Notes: generated by a model from the sequence alone, not told the origin. Numbered from the stretch's first letter, positions 34,729 to 44,164 are shown. The stretch is 64,000 nucleotides of DNA from Burkholderiales bacterium C2 (GCA_005503085.1 SCOI01000011.1:1-64000); one strand, 5' to 3'. Numbers and translations are program-made.

Positions 34729-35808
34729 TCAGGCCTGGCCGGGCGGCAGCAGCAGCTGTTGCACCTGATTTCGATGCAGGCCCAGCAGGGCCGGCGCCAG
34801 CGCGCTCAGGCGCTCGAAGTCCAGCACCTGCTCGCTGGCCTCGGCACGAAAGCCCGCCGCGAAGCGGGCTTGCTGCGCAGCTGAGGTCTCTGTGGCGGCC
34901 TGGGCCGTCAGCGCGGCGGCACTGTCCAGGCGCTGCCTCAGCTGCTGCTGGGCACGGTCCAGCTTCGCCTGGGCGTCCAGCACCTGGACCAGGCTGTGGC
35001 GCTGGGCCTGGCTGTCGTCGAGCTGCCAGGCCGATGGGCTGATCGCGTCGGGCTGCGGATCCAGCAAGGCCCGCACCATCTGGCCGCTGGGGAAACGCTT
35101 GCCGTCGCCGCGCAGGCTCAGGCCGTCGCGCAGCGCCGGCCATTGCGATTCGGGCGCGCTGAACAGCAGCTCGCCGCCCTGGCTGTGCGCTCGCATATCG
35201 GTCGCGGCCAGCGCACGCTGCAGGCTTTGCAGGCCGCGCTGCAGACCCTGGCCGTCCAGCGGCACCAGGGTCGCGCGCGGCTGGCCGGGCATGGCCAGCC
35301 GCAGCGTCTCGGCGCCGGCGCTGCTGAGCGCCTGCACATCGAGGCCGCGCACGCGGAACAGCTGGCGCGGCTGCTCGCCCTCGGCCACCGGCTGCAGGCG
35401 CGCGTCAAGCTGGCCGCCACTCTCGCCGGCGCGGGCCTGCCAGGCTTGCTGGACGGCCTCCAGCTTGGCAGGCAAGGCCTGCCGGCTGGCCAGCTGCGGC
35501 TGGGCCAGCGCGCGGCTGAGACCGCTCTTGAGTTCTTGCAGAGCCTGGCCCAGACGCTCGGCATAGGCCAGGCCTTGCTGCAGCTCGCCCAGGCGCTGCT
35601 GCTGCCCGGGCTCGCGAAACGGGCTGGTCCGGTACTTGCCTGCGCTGCTGCTCGTGCCGGGCGCGGCAGCGCTGGCGGGGGCCAGGTCTTGCGGCGCGAC
35701 GCGGCGCAACGCCGGCAGCGCGTCCAGCGCGATGCCTGTGCTGCTGGCGCCGCTGCGCTGCAGCACTTCGCTGGCGCGCGGGGGGCTGTGGACGACGGGA
35801 ATTTGCAA
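34729..35808 (-). CDS. flagellar-cluster protein of unknown function
   Basis: 359 aa beginning at TTG 35808, 13 bases after the flgL stop, so probably the last gene of the flgB-L operon. N-terminal about 60 residues are disordered; 75-130 and 270-330 are Gln/Ala-rich helices with coiled-coil character; the end reads LLGLHRNQVQQLLLPPGQA. A late secreted, chaperone-like or hook-associated accessory role fits the context only. I do not recognise the family. It converges tightly on the solute-binding gene with no terminator hairpin. Confidence 0.65.
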   Translation of the reverse strand: MQIPVVHSPPRASEVLQRSGASSTGIALDALPALRRVAPQDLAPASAAAPGTSSSAGKYRTSPFREPGQQQRLGELQQGLAYAERLGQALQELKSGLSRALAQPQLASRQALPAKLEAVQQAWQARAGESGGQLDARLQPVAEGEQPRQLFRVRGLDVQALSSAGAETLRLAMPGQPRATLVPLDGQGLQRGLQSLQRALAATDMRAHSQGGELLFSAPESQWPALRDGLSLRGDGKRFPSGQMVRALLDPQPDAISPSAWQLDDSQAQRHSLVQVLDAQAKLDRAQQQLRQRLDSAAALTAQAATETSAAQQARFAAGFRAEASEQVLDFERLSALAPALLGLHRNQVQQLLLPPGQA

Positions 35809-35821
35809 GAGCCGGTCCGAT

Positions 35822-36724
35822 TCAGAAAGCGTTGAACAGGCTCAGCTGGCTGACCTTGGCATAGGCCTTCTGCGTGGCCTGCACCGCCAGCGTGTGGCTG
35901 TTCAGGCGCACCGAGGCCTCGCCATAGTCGAGCTGGGCCAGGTCGATATAGGCCTGCTTGTTGGCCAGGCTGATCGCGGCCTGGTTGTCGGCCATGGTTT
36001 GCAGCACATTCTGGCGCCCGCCCAGCACGCTGATCTGGCCGCTGATGCCGTCCAGCATCAGGTCGGTCTCGACCAGCTGGTCGCGCGCGGTGGTGCCGGT
36101 GTAGCTGCCGGTCTTGAAGGCGGTGGCCGCCGCGTCGAGCTTGTTCAGAAAGGCGGCGAAGCCCAGGCTGCCCAGCGAGACATTGGCGGCCAGGGTCACA
36201 CCGTCGCCGACCGCGACATCCTGCGTAAGGCCGTTGACCGCGGCATTCTGGGCATAGCGGGCCGGCGGCGCGGCGCCGGTATCGGTCACGGTCGCGACAT
36301 CGGTGGCGGTGCCCGAGAACAGGTACTTGCCCTCGGCATTGCGGCTGTTGGCGGCGAAGAACAGGCTGTCGCGCAGCGCTTCCAGCGAGGTGGCCATCGC
36401 GGCCACATCGGCCGGCGTGTTGGCGCCGTCGGCGGCCCAGACGAGCAGATCGCGGGCCATCATCAGATCGTTCTTCATCGAGTCCAGCGTGACCTCGTTG
36501 GCCTGCAGCCGGGTCTTCAGCGCGCCGGCATTGCTGCGGTACTGGTCCAGCGCCGCCTCCTCGCGCGACAGGCGGGCCAGGCGCACCGTCGCGATGGTAT
36601 CGTCCGAGGGCTTCATGATGCGGTTGCCCGAGGCCATCTGCTGCATCACCAGCGCGAGGCCGCTGTTGGCGGTCTGCAGCGCACTGTTCATCGTGGCATG
36701 GTATTGGTTGCTGGCGATACGCAT
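35822..36724 (-). CDS. flgL: flagellar hook-filament junction protein FlgL (HAP3)
   Basis: 300 aa. The flagellin-like N-terminus (MRIASNQYHATMNSALQTAN, then MASGNRIMKPSDD) and C-terminus (LDYGEASVRLNSHTLAVQAT, ending LSLFNAF) are the coiled-coil D0/D1 parts of FlgL. The central variable domain is short. It joins hook to filament and is exported by the flagellar secretion apparatus. ATG 36724 has AGGAAGG upstream and follows flgK closely. Confidence 0.95.
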   Translation of the reverse strand: MRIASNQYHATMNSALQTANSGLALVMQQMASGNRIMKPSDDTIATVRLARLSREEAALDQYRSNAGALKTRLQANEVTLDSMKNDLMMARDLLVWAADGANTPADVAAMATSLEALRDSLFFAANSRNAEGKYLFSGTATDVATVTDTGAAPPARYAQNAAVNGLTQDVAVGDGVTLAANVSLGSLGFAAFLNKLDAAATAFKTGSYTGTTARDQLVETDLMLDGISGQISVLGGRQNVLQTMADNQAAISLANKQAYIDLAQLDYGEASVRLNSHTLAVQATQKAYAKVSQLSLFNAF

Positions 36725-36740
36725 ATTCCGGTCCTTCCTG

Positions 36741-38084
36741 TCAGCGAATCATCGCCAGCGTGCTGTCGAACAAGGCATTGGCCACCGCGACGACCTTCAT
36801 ATTGGCCTCGTACATCTGCTTGTACTGCATCAGGCTGATGGCCTCTTCGTCGTTGTTGACGCCGCTGGTGGACTTCCAGCTTTCCTCGGCCTGGTCGCGC
36901 ACCGTGATCGCGGTCTTCTGCGCGGCGATGTTCTGCTGGCTCTGCACGCCCAGCTTGCCGACCAGCTGGGTGTAGACATCGCCCATCACGGTCAGCTTGC
37001 CGTCGACGCTGATGGTCTGGCTCTTCAGCCCAATCAAAGCCTTCAGATTGCTGCTGTCACCGATCGCACCGCCCGGCGCGGCAAAGGCCAGCTGCGTCGC
37101 GGTGAGGCCGGTCAGCTTGAGCTTGCCGCCGCTGTAGTCGAACAGCGGCTGGCCCGGGCCGACGACCGGTGGCGCGGAACCGGCCGCGAGCTGGGTGTTG
37201 AAGCTCGTCGCAATGCCGTGGGCCAGCTCGCCGATCGAGCTCTGCATCGGCTTGAGCACCTGGGTCTCGAAGTCCTGCAGCCCGCCGAGCTGGCCGCCCA
37301 GGTTCTGGCCCAGCACCTTGAAGCTGCTGTTGGCAAAGCTCAGTTCGAGGTCGCCAGCGTTCTGGCTCATCACCGCCGCTTCGCTGCCCAGCACCAGCGG
37401 CTGGCCGTTCTTCAGCGAGACGCTGATCGTGCCGTCCGGCTGGTTGACGACCTGCAGGCCGGCCAGCGAGGACAGCGCATCGACCTGCTGGTCGCGCGCA
37501 TCGAGCAGGCCCGAGGTGTTGATGCCGGTGGCCTGGGCCGCGGCGATCTGCTTGTTCAGCAGCGCGATGCTCTGGGTATGACTGTTGACCTGGTCGATGG
37601 CCGCGCCGCGCTGTGCGAGCAGCGCGCTCTGCTGGCCGCTCAGCAGGCTTTGCAGGCTGCCGACGCGCTTGACCAGGCCGTCGGCCGCCGTGATCACCTG
37701 CTCGCGCAGCGGGCCCGAATCGGGCTGCACGCTGGCGGCATTGAGCGCGGCAAAGAAGGCATCGAGCCCCTGGTTGATGTTGGAGGTGTCGTCCGACATC
37801 ACCTGCTCCAGCTGGTTCAGATAAGGTTGGCCGGCCTTGTACTGGCCCAGATTCGAGGCCGCCTGCCACATCTGCAGCGATTTGTAGCCGTCGTTGAAGC
37901 GCAGCAGGCCCGAGACGGCCACGCCGGCGCCGGCCGCATTGCTGCTGCCCGACTGGACCGAGCCCAGCAGCACGCCCTGGCGGGTGTAGCCCGGCGTCAT
38001 CGCGTTGGCGATGTTCTGGCTGTTGGTGTTGAGCGCCGCCTGGGCGGCGATCGCGCCCGACAGCGCGTTGAAGATCATGCTCAT
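36741..38084 (-). CDS. flgK: flagellar hook-associated protein FlgK (HAP1)
   Basis: 447 aa. The N-terminus MSMIFNALSGAIAAQAALNT, with SQNIANAMTPGYTRQGV, is the axial-protein motif of FlgK. The C-terminal block SGVNNDEEAISLMQYKQMYE, ending in MIR, is also diagnostic. It forms the first junction ring on the hook. It is somewhat shorter than enterobacterial FlgK (about 547 aa), as is common for lateral-type proteins. The start overlaps flgJ as ATGA. Confidence 0.96.
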   Translation of the reverse strand: MSMIFNALSGAIAAQAALNTNSQNIANAMTPGYTRQGVLLGSVQSGSSNAAGAGVAVSGLLRFNDGYKSLQMWQAASNLGQYKAGQPYLNQLEQVMSDDTSNINQGLDAFFAALNAASVQPDSGPLREQVITAADGLVKRVGSLQSLLSGQQSALLAQRGAAIDQVNSHTQSIALLNKQIAAAQATGINTSGLLDARDQQVDALSSLAGLQVVNQPDGTISVSLKNGQPLVLGSEAAVMSQNAGDLELSFANSSFKVLGQNLGGQLGGLQDFETQVLKPMQSSIGELAHGIATSFNTQLAAGSAPPVVGPGQPLFDYSGGKLKLTGLTATQLAFAAPGGAIGDSSNLKALIGLKSQTISVDGKLTVMGDVYTQLVGKLGVQSQQNIAAQKTAITVRDQAEESWKSTSGVNNDEEAISLMQYKQMYEANMKVVAVANALFDSTLAMIR

Positions 38085-38446
38085 GGTTTCATGCCCTGTT
38101 TGGACTCATCCCCAGGGGAAGGCGACGCCGCAGCGGCCGGACTTAAACCGGCCGCCGGCAGGATCTGCTTGAGCATCAGGTCGGCGATGCCGAAGGCACG
38201 CTGGCCGGCCATCGCATCGGCCACCAGGCCGTCGGCCATGTCCATCATGTCTTCGTTGACCTTGTTCTTCAGCGGGCTGTCATCGTCGGCCAGCGCGCGG
38301 GTGGCCGAGCGCATCTGGCTCATCATCTGCTTGATGAAGAAGGCCTCGAACTTCTCGGCCGCCTCGGCGGCGCGCGCCTGCAGGCGGACCGCGTCGGCAT
38401 CGGCGCCAGTCGCGGCGGGATTCAGTGGCGTGTCGAGTTTCAGCAT
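38081..38446 (-). CDS. flgJ: rod-scaffold protein FlgJ, N-terminal domain only
   Basis: 121 aa. AEKFEAFFIKQMMSQMRSAT and AFGIADLMLKQIL are the conserved rod-binding motifs. The muramidase domain found on enterobacterial FlgJ is absent here and is encoded separately at 45248-45964. It acts as the cap for rod assembly in the periplasm. Translationally coupled to flgI and flgK by four-base overlaps. Confidence 0.9.
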   Translation of the reverse strand: MLKLDTPLNPAATGADADAVRLQARAAEAAEKFEAFFIKQMMSQMRSATRALADDDSPLKNKVNEDMMDMADGLVADAMAGQRAFGIADLMLKQILPAAGLSPAAAASPSPGDESKQGMKP

Positions 38447-39549
38447 CAGATCACCTGCAGCTCGCCTTCGATCGCGCCGGCCTGGTCTAGGGCCTGCAGG
38501 ATGGCCATCAGATCGTCCGGGTTCGCGCCGATGCTGTTGATCGTGTCGACGATGGCCTGCAGGCTGGCGCCGGCCGGCCAGCGCAGCATGCGGCCATTGC
38601 CCTGATCGACCGCGACGCGCGACTGCGGCGTCACCTGGGTCTGGCCCTGGCTGAAGGGCTGGGGCTGGCTGACCTGGGGCCGCTCGCTGATCACCACCTT
38701 CAGCGAGCCATGCGAGACCGCCGCCGGCTTGACACGCACGCCATCGGCGATCACGACGGTGCCGGTGCGCGAGTTGAAGATGACCTTGGGCAGCTCGGCC
38801 CCGACCTCGACCTTGAGCGCCTGCAGCCCGGCCATGAAGGCGACGCGCTGGGTCGGGTTGGCGGGGGCCTGCACCTCGACGCTGGTGGCGTCGCGGGTGC
38901 TGGCGATCTCGCCGTAGCGGCGGTTGATGGTCTCGACGATGGAGGTCGCGGTCTGGAAATTGGGGCGCTTCAGGCTCAGCTGCACGCTGGGCCGGCTGTC
39001 GAAATCGCTCTCGATCTCGCGCTCCACCGTCGCCCCGTTCGGGATGCGGCCGGTGGTGGGGGTGTTGACGGTGACGCTGGAGCCGCTCTGGCCCTGCGCA
39101 TTGAGGCCGCCGACCACCAGATTGCCCTGGGCCAGCGCATAGACCTCGCCGTCGGCCGCATGCAGCTGGGTCAAGAGCAGCACGCCGCCGCGCAGGCTCT
39201 TGGCATCGCCCAGCGAGGACACGGTCACATCGATGGGCTGGCCGCGCCGGTAGCCGCTCGGGAAGGTGGCGCTGACCATCACGGTGGCGACATTCTTGCT
39301 CTTGGCCTCGGTGCGCTCGGGCTGCTTGACGCCGAACTGCTTGAGCAGATTGTTGATCGACTGGCCCGAGAACTTGACCTGGGTGCTGTCGCCGCTGCCG
39401 TTCAGGCCGACCACCAGGCCATAGCCGAGCAGCTGGTTGTCGCGCACGCCCTCGATGCTGACCAGCTGGCCCAGCGCCTGGGCGGCATGGCTGGGCAGGC
39501 TCAGCAGGCCGGCGGCCAGGCTCAGGGCCAGGATGCAGATGCTCTTCAT
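38446..39549 (-). CDS. flgI: flagellar P-ring protein FlgI
   Basis: 367 aa with a cleavable signal peptide (MKSICILALSLAAGLLSLPS, cleavage near SHA-AQ). ALGQLVSIEGVRDNQLLGYG and LVVGLNGSGDSTQVKF are the highly conserved start of mature FlgI. It forms the periplasmic peptidoglycan-level bushing around the rod. Length is standard. Confidence 0.97.
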   Translation of the reverse strand: MKSICILALSLAAGLLSLPSHAAQALGQLVSIEGVRDNQLLGYGLVVGLNGSGDSTQVKFSGQSINNLLKQFGVKQPERTEAKSKNVATVMVSATFPSGYRRGQPIDVTVSSLGDAKSLRGGVLLLTQLHAADGEVYALAQGNLVVGGLNAQGQSGSSVTVNTPTTGRIPNGATVEREIESDFDSRPSVQLSLKRPNFQTATSIVETINRRYGEIASTRDATSVEVQAPANPTQRVAFMAGLQALKVEVGAELPKVIFNSRTGTVVIADGVRVKPAAVSHGSLKVVISERPQVSQPQPFSQGQTQVTPQSRVAVDQGNGRMLRWPAGASLQAIVDTINSIGANPDDLMAILQALDQAGAIEGELQVI

Positions 39550-39562
39550 CGCTTGTCTTTCT

Positions 39563-40213
39563 TCAGAATGGCATCAGCGCGCTGACGAACCAGCGCGTCA
39601 GCCAGCCGGGGGTGTTGGCCTCGGCCATATGGCCGGTGCCGCTGTAGCTGATGCGGGCATTGGCGACGCGCTGCGAGGAGACACGGTTGTCGTTGTCGAC
39701 ATCGGCGGCGCGCACATAGCCGCCCAGCCGTATCAGCTCCTCGCCCTGGTTCAGGTAGACGCTTTTCTCGCCCTGCACCTTCAGCAGGCCGTTGGGCAGC
39801 ACCTCGTGGACGACCACGGTGATCGCGCCCTGCAAGGTGTTCTGCTGGCTGCTCGATGAGCGGCCGTTGAAGTCGCGCTGAGCTTCCAGCGAGCCGTCCG
39901 AGGACTTGTCGCGCAGGCTGGCCGAGAAGCCGGCGCTGCTGTTCTTGCCCAGCTGGGTGCCGGCGCTCTTGCTGGCCTGGGTGGTTTCCATCAGCACCAC
40001 GGTCAGCACATCGCCGGCGCGGAAGGCGCGCGTGTCGGCGGTCAGGCTGGCGGTGCGGCCGGCGACGAAGACGCCGCCGGCGCGTGCCTTGGCCGAGACC
40101 TGGGCCAGCGCCGGCAGCGGGGCCGGCTCGGCCTCGGGCAAGGCCGGCGGCTGCAGGCTGGCGCAGCCGCCCAGCAGGGCCGCGACGATGAGGAGCGAGC
40201 CGACCGCGCGCAT
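39563..40213 (-). CDS. flgH: flagellar L-ring lipoprotein FlgH
   Basis: 216 aa from ATG 40213, overlapping the flgG stop. A lipoprotein signal ends in LLGGC (Cys 17). Conserved FlgH motifs are AFRAGDVLTVVLMETTQASK, the VVVHEVLPNGLLKVQGEK block and IRLGGYVRAADVDNDNRV. It forms the outer-membrane ring. The open frame continues upstream of this ATG but only as an alternate frame of flgG. Confidence 0.96.
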   Translation of the reverse strand: MRAVGSLLIVAALLGGCASLQPPALPEAEPAPLPALAQVSAKARAGGVFVAGRTASLTADTRAFRAGDVLTVVLMETTQASKSAGTQLGKNSSAGFSASLRDKSSDGSLEAQRDFNGRSSSSQQNTLQGAITVVVHEVLPNGLLKVQGEKSVYLNQGEELIRLGGYVRAADVDNDNRVSSQRVANARISYSGTGHMAEANTPGWLTRWFVSALMPF

Positions 40214-41001
40214 CAGCGCACCGCCTGCGACAGGTACTGCAGCATATTGTCGGCCGCCGACAGCACCTTGGTGTTCATCTCGTAGGTGCGCTGGGCAGCG
40301 ATCATGTCGACCATTTCCTCGACCACCTGCACATTCGAGCCTTCCAGCGCGCCCTGCTTGAGCTTGCCCAGACCATCGGCCCCCGGCACGCCCTCGGTCG
40401 GTGCGCCGCTGGCGGTGGTTTCCTGGTAGATGTTGTCGCCCAGGGCCAGCAGGCCGGTCGGGTTGACGAAGCTCGTCAGGCGCAGCTGACCCAGCTCGGT
40501 CGGTGCGGCGGCACCGGCCACGGTGGCGCTGACGGTGCCGTTCTCGGCAATCGTGATCGCGGTGGCATTGGCCGGCACGGTGATCTCGGGCTGCAGGCGC
40601 AGGCCCTGGGCATTGGTCAGGCGGCCTTCCGAGTTGACCTGCAGCTGGCCGGCGCGGGTGTAGGCCGGGCGGCCGTTCGGGCCCTCGACCTGCAGAAAGC
40701 CCTGGCCGACGATGGCCACATCCATGCTCTGGCCGGTGGTCTGCAGGCTGCCGCTGGTGAAGACCTTCTGCGTGCCGACCATGCGCGTGCCATTGCCCAG
40801 CTGCACGCCGGCCGGCGCGGCCGCACCGTCCTCGCCGGCGGCGCCGGGCTGGCGCTCGACCTGGTAGAACAGGTCCTCGAACATCACCCGGTCGCGCTTG
40901 AAGCCTACCGTGTTGACATTGGCCAGGTTGTTGGCGATGGCCTGCAGCTTGGCGTCTTGCGCCTGCACGCCGGTCTTGCTGATCCACATTGCTGGGTTCA
41001 T
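40213..41001 (-). CDS. flgG: distal rod protein FlgG
   Basis: 262 aa, standard length. MNPAMWISKTGVQAQDAKLQ, then NNLANVNTVGFKRDR, is the rod-protein N-terminus, and the C-terminus has VQVVEEMVDMIAAQRTYEMN. It forms the distal rod that crosses the P and L rings. Confidence 0.97.
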   Translation of the reverse strand: MNPAMWISKTGVQAQDAKLQAIANNLANVNTVGFKRDRVMFEDLFYQVERQPGAAGEDGAAAPAGVQLGNGTRMVGTQKVFTSGSLQTTGQSMDVAIVGQGFLQVEGPNGRPAYTRAGQLQVNSEGRLTNAQGLRLQPEITVPANATAITIAENGTVSATVAGAAAPTELGQLRLTSFVNPTGLLALGDNIYQETTASGAPTEGVPGADGLGKLKQGALEGSNVQVVEEMVDMIAAQRTYEMNTKVLSAADNMLQYLSQAVR

Positions 41002-41019
41002 CGTGTACTCCTGTGTTGC

Positions 41020-41745
41020 TTACTCACGCACCAGGCGGTTGCCTGCGTCGGCCATGCTGTCGGCGGCCTTGAACAATTTCATCTGCAGCTCGAAATCGCG
41101 CGCCAGGCTCATGGTCGTGACCATCTCCTCAACGGCCGAGACATTGCTGGACTCGAGCCGGCCGCTGCCGACGCGCACCGTCTCATCGACCGCCAGCGCC
41201 GCGCCGTCGCGGCCGACCAGCAGGCCGGCCTCGTTCTTGATCAGCTGCGCGAACTCGGGCTTGACGAGCTTGAGCTTGTCGACCGGCTGCAGCTCGGCGG
41301 TGCCGGGCGTCTGGATCGAGATCGTGCCGTCGGCGCCGATCTCGACCTTGCTGTGCGGCGGCAGATTGATCGGCCCGCCGTCGCCCAGCACCGGATGCTT
41401 GCCCAGCAGCAGATTGCCCTCGGCATCCAGCGTGAAGTTGCCGGCGCGGGTATAGGCCTCGCCATTGCCATACTGCACGGCGAACAGGCCCTGGCCCTGC
41501 AGCGCGACATCGAGCTCGCGCCCGGTTTCGCGCTGCGTGCCCTCGCGGGCGCTGACCACATCGCTGACCAGCTCGTTCAGATGCCGGGCCGCATAGCCAT
41601 AGCCCTCGACCTGGCGGGCGTTGGACTGCTCGATATTGGCGCGAAAGCCCGGCGTCTCCAGATTGGCCAGATTGTTGGCATGCACCTGCTGAGCGCGCTG
41701 CACGCGCTCGGCACCGCTCATCACGGTGTAGATCAGAGCGTCCAT
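41020..41745 (-). CDS. flgF: proximal rod protein FlgF
   Basis: 241 aa. MDALIYTVMSGAERVQRAQQ followed by NNLANLETPGFRAN is typical FlgF. The C-terminus SSNVSAVEEMVTTMSLARDF completes the axial family signature. It belongs to the proximal rod. It is separated from flgE by about 80 bp containing an intergenic repeat. Confidence 0.95.
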   Translation of the reverse strand: MDALIYTVMSGAERVQRAQQVHANNLANLETPGFRANIEQSNARQVEGYGYAARHLNELVSDVVSAREGTQRETGRELDVALQGQGLFAVQYGNGEAYTRAGNFTLDAEGNLLLGKHPVLGDGGPINLPPHSKVEIGADGTISIQTPGTAELQPVDKLKLVKPEFAQLIKNEAGLLVGRDGAALAVDETVRVGSGRLESSNVSAVEEMVTTMSLARDFELQMKLFKAADSMADAGNRLVRE

Positions 41746-41826
41746 GTCAGCGCCCGCCCGGCCGCCCGAAGGGCGCTGAACGCCCCCTCGGGGGGCAATG
41801 AACGAAGTGAGTGTGGGGGCTCATGT
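41746..41826. repeat. intergenic GC-rich repeat between flgE and flgF
   Basis: The spacer contains GCCCCC-TC-GGGGGGC (41782-41796), then AATGAACGAAGTGAGTGTGG and GGGC, plus an outer GCGCCC/GGGCGC pair. I associate this arrangement with repeats dispersed between genes in Burkholderiales chromosomes. It may form a hairpin in the flgB-L transcript and modulate flgF expression relative to flgE. Only one copy was noticed in this window. Confidence 0.5.
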
Positions 41827-43050
41827 TCAGACCGCTTGCATCAGGTTCTGCATCATCTCGTTCTCAGCCGAGATGACCTTGGTGTTGGCCTGGTAGTTGC
41901 GCTGGGCCGACATCAGATTGACCAGCTCGCCGGTCATGTCGACGTTGGACTGCTCGATCGCGGCGACGGTCAGCTTGGAGGCCGTGGCCGAGCCGGGGCG
42001 CGAGAACAGCGCGGCGCCGGTGGCGTCATTGGCCTCCCAGCTGGTGTCGTTGACGGCCTGCAGCGCGTTCTCGTTGGCGAAGGTCGCCAGCGCGAGGGTG
42101 CCGACGGTCTGCTTCTTGCCGTTGCTATAGCTGGCGACGATGCTGCCGTCGTCGGTGATCGCGGTGCCGGTCAGCGTGCCGGCGGCATAGCCATCGGCGG
42201 TGTTGGTCAGCGTCGTCGTGTCACCGGCGTACTGGGTCGTGCCCTTGTAGTCGATATCGAAGCTCAGCGGCGCGGCGCCGCCGGCGATGGCCACCGGGCC
42301 GAAGGTCACCGGGGCGAGCGGGCCGGTCAGCTTGCCGTTGCCGTCAAAGCCCAGCGCCTGGGTGGCCGGCTGCATCGCGCCGTCGAAGCTGTAGCGCACC
42401 GTCACCGCATTGGCGGCGGTCTTGACAAAGTACTGGGTCACCTTGTGCACGCTGCCCAGCGAGTCATGCACGACCGAGGTGATCGAGCTGTTGAAGGTCG
42501 TCGGGTCATTGGCATTGAAGGCCGGCAGCGGGCCGGGCGCGCCGGGCACGGTCCAGTCGGCCGACAGATTGCCATTGAATGCCAGCTTGGTGCTGGCTTC
42601 GGCGCCGATCTGGCCGGTCGGCACCTTCAGATCGCCCAGCGCCCCCAGGCCCGCGCCCGGGACCGGCTTGCCGGTGGCATCGACCACCACGCCATAGCCC
42701 TGGGCCTTGCGGCCGTTGGCATCGACGACGAAGCCGTCTTTGTCGACATTGAAGATGCCCACGCGGGTGAAGACCTGCTGGCCGGAATCATCCTTGACGG
42801 CGAAGAAGCCGCGGCCCTGGATCATCGCGTCCATGCCGCGCCCGGTATTGAACAGGCCCCCGCTCTTCTCGATGCTTTGCGACATCGAGCTGAGTTCGGC
42901 GCCGTTCATCTGCGTGCCCGAGTACATGGCCGAGAAATTGGCGCGGCTGGATTTGAAGCCGTAGGTGCCGGAGTTGGCGATGTTGTTGCTGATGGCTTCC
43001 AGGCTGCCGCTGACCGCGTTGATGCCCGAGCGTGCGATTTCGAAACTCAT
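41827..43050 (-). CDS. flgE: flagellar hook protein FlgE
   Basis: 407 aa from ATG 43050. MSFEIARSGINAVSGSLEAI, then SNNIANSGTYGFKSSRANFS, is the FlgE N-terminus. The variable hook surface domain follows, and the C-terminus has AIEQSNVDMTGELVNLMSAQ. It polymerises into the universal joint. Length is usual. Confidence 0.96.
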   Translation of the reverse strand: MSFEIARSGINAVSGSLEAISNNIANSGTYGFKSSRANFSAMYSGTQMNGAELSSMSQSIEKSGGLFNTGRGMDAMIQGRGFFAVKDDSGQQVFTRVGIFNVDKDGFVVDANGRKAQGYGVVVDATGKPVPGAGLGALGDLKVPTGQIGAEASTKLAFNGNLSADWTVPGAPGPLPAFNANDPTTFNSSITSVVHDSLGSVHKVTQYFVKTAANAVTVRYSFDGAMQPATQALGFDGNGKLTGPLAPVTFGPVAIAGGAAPLSFDIDYKGTTQYAGDTTTLTNTADGYAAGTLTGTAITDDGSIVASYSNGKKQTVGTLALATFANENALQAVNDTSWEANDATGAALFSRPGSATASKLTVAAIEQSNVDMTGELVNLMSAQRNYQANTKVISAENEMMQNLMQAV

Positions 43051-43070
43051 GATGTGCCCTTCGCGTGAAT

Positions 43071-43730
43071 TTAGGAGTTGGCCGCGGCGCGGCCCTTGAA
43101 TTGGGTGATGGCGGCCGGCGTGATCTCGCCCAGCGCGCCCAGCTGCAGCAAGGCGCCACCGTCGCCGGTCAGGCGCACGCTGCGCAGCTCGGCGACCACC
43201 TCGACCGCCGTGGCCTGCTTGGATTCGTTCTCGATGCGCACCTGGTAGCTGCCGCTGGCCAGGCCCAGCGCGGCCGGGTCCAGCTTGTAGCCGTTGGCGC
43301 CGGCGGTGCGCGGGCCCAGATCGACGCGCTTCTCGACGCCATCGGCGCCCTTGAGCACCAGCGTGGCCGGGTTGGCATTGCCGTCCAGCGTGAAGTGGGT
43401 GTCGACCGGCTGCTTGTCGAGCTTGAGCTGCTCGACGCGCGCCTGCACTGTGGAGCCGACCTGGGCGCCCAGGGTCAGCATCTGCAGGCTGGACAGCATG
43501 CCGGCATTGCTGGCGCCCAGCGCGGTCAGCTGCTGCAAGGTCTCCATCTGGCTCAGCTGGGTCAGCTGGTTGACGAACTCGCTGGGGTCGGTCGGCTCCA
43601 GCGGGTTCTGGTTCTTGATCTGGGCCACCAGCAAGGTGGTGAACAGCTGCGAGACCTCGCCATTGCTGCCAACGGCCTTGCTGGCCGCGCCCGCGCTGTT
43701 GCTGCTGGTGTCGTTCGTGACCGCGCTCAT
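43071..43730 (-). CDS. flgD: hook-capping protein FlgD
   Basis: 219 aa. The conserved N-terminal block FTTLLVAQIKNQNPLEPTDP and EFVNQLTQLSQMETLQQL is diagnostic. The Tudor/Ig-like C-terminal part includes FTLDGNANPATLVLKGADG. It forms the cap under which hook subunits add. The start overlaps the flgC stop as ATGA. Confidence 0.95.
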   Translation of the reverse strand: MSAVTNDTSSNSAGAASKAVGSNGEVSQLFTTLLVAQIKNQNPLEPTDPSEFVNQLTQLSQMETLQQLTALGASNAGMLSSLQMLTLGAQVGSTVQARVEQLKLDKQPVDTHFTLDGNANPATLVLKGADGVEKRVDLGPRTAGANGYKLDPAALGLASGSYQVRIENESKQATAVEVVAELRSVRLTGDGGALLQLGALGEITPAAITQFKGRAAANS

Positions 43731-44155
43731 TGGCCTTCTCCCAGGCGCAGCAGCGACTGCTGCATCGCCTTGACACGGCCCAGCACCTCGACATTGGTCT
43801 CGAAGGCGCGCGAGGCCGACATCATGTCGGTCATCTCGGCGACCGGATTGACGTTCGGATAGAACACCTCGCCGGCCTCGTTGGCCAGCGGATGCTCGGG
43901 CTCGTAGACCTTGCGCAGCGGCTCCTCGCTCTCGACCACGTCCAGCACCTGGACGCGGCTGCCGGCCAGCTGCTGCTCGCCCAGGCCCTCGCGGGCGGCC
44001 AGCGCGGCGAACACCGGCTTGCGGGCCCGGTAGGTGTCGGCCTCGGAGCCCGAGGCCGACTGCGCGTTGGCCAGATTGCTGGCGATGGTGTTCAGACGCG
44101 TGGTCTGGGCCGACATGGCCGAGCCCGCGATCTGGCTGATCTGCTTGAATGACAT
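43727..44155 (-). CDS. flgC: proximal rod protein FlgC
   Basis: 142 aa. MSFKQISQIAGSAMSAQTTR, then LNTIASNLANAQSASGSEAD, and the C-terminal YPNVNPVAEMTDMMSASRAF are the conserved FlgC features. Standard length and position between flgB and flgD. Confidence 0.95.
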   Translation of the reverse strand: MSFKQISQIAGSAMSAQTTRLNTIASNLANAQSASGSEADTYRARKPVFAALAAREGLGEQQLAGSRVQVLDVVESEEPLRKVYEPEHPLANEAGEVFYPNVNPVAEMTDMMSASRAFETNVEVLGRVKAMQQSLLRLGEGQ

Positions 44156-44164
44156 CGCCGCTCC

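Noticed and set aside
39563-40987. 474-codon frame that includes flgH
   Set aside because: The part before ATG 40213 is an out-of-frame reading of flgG; the FlgH signal peptide begins exactly at 40213.
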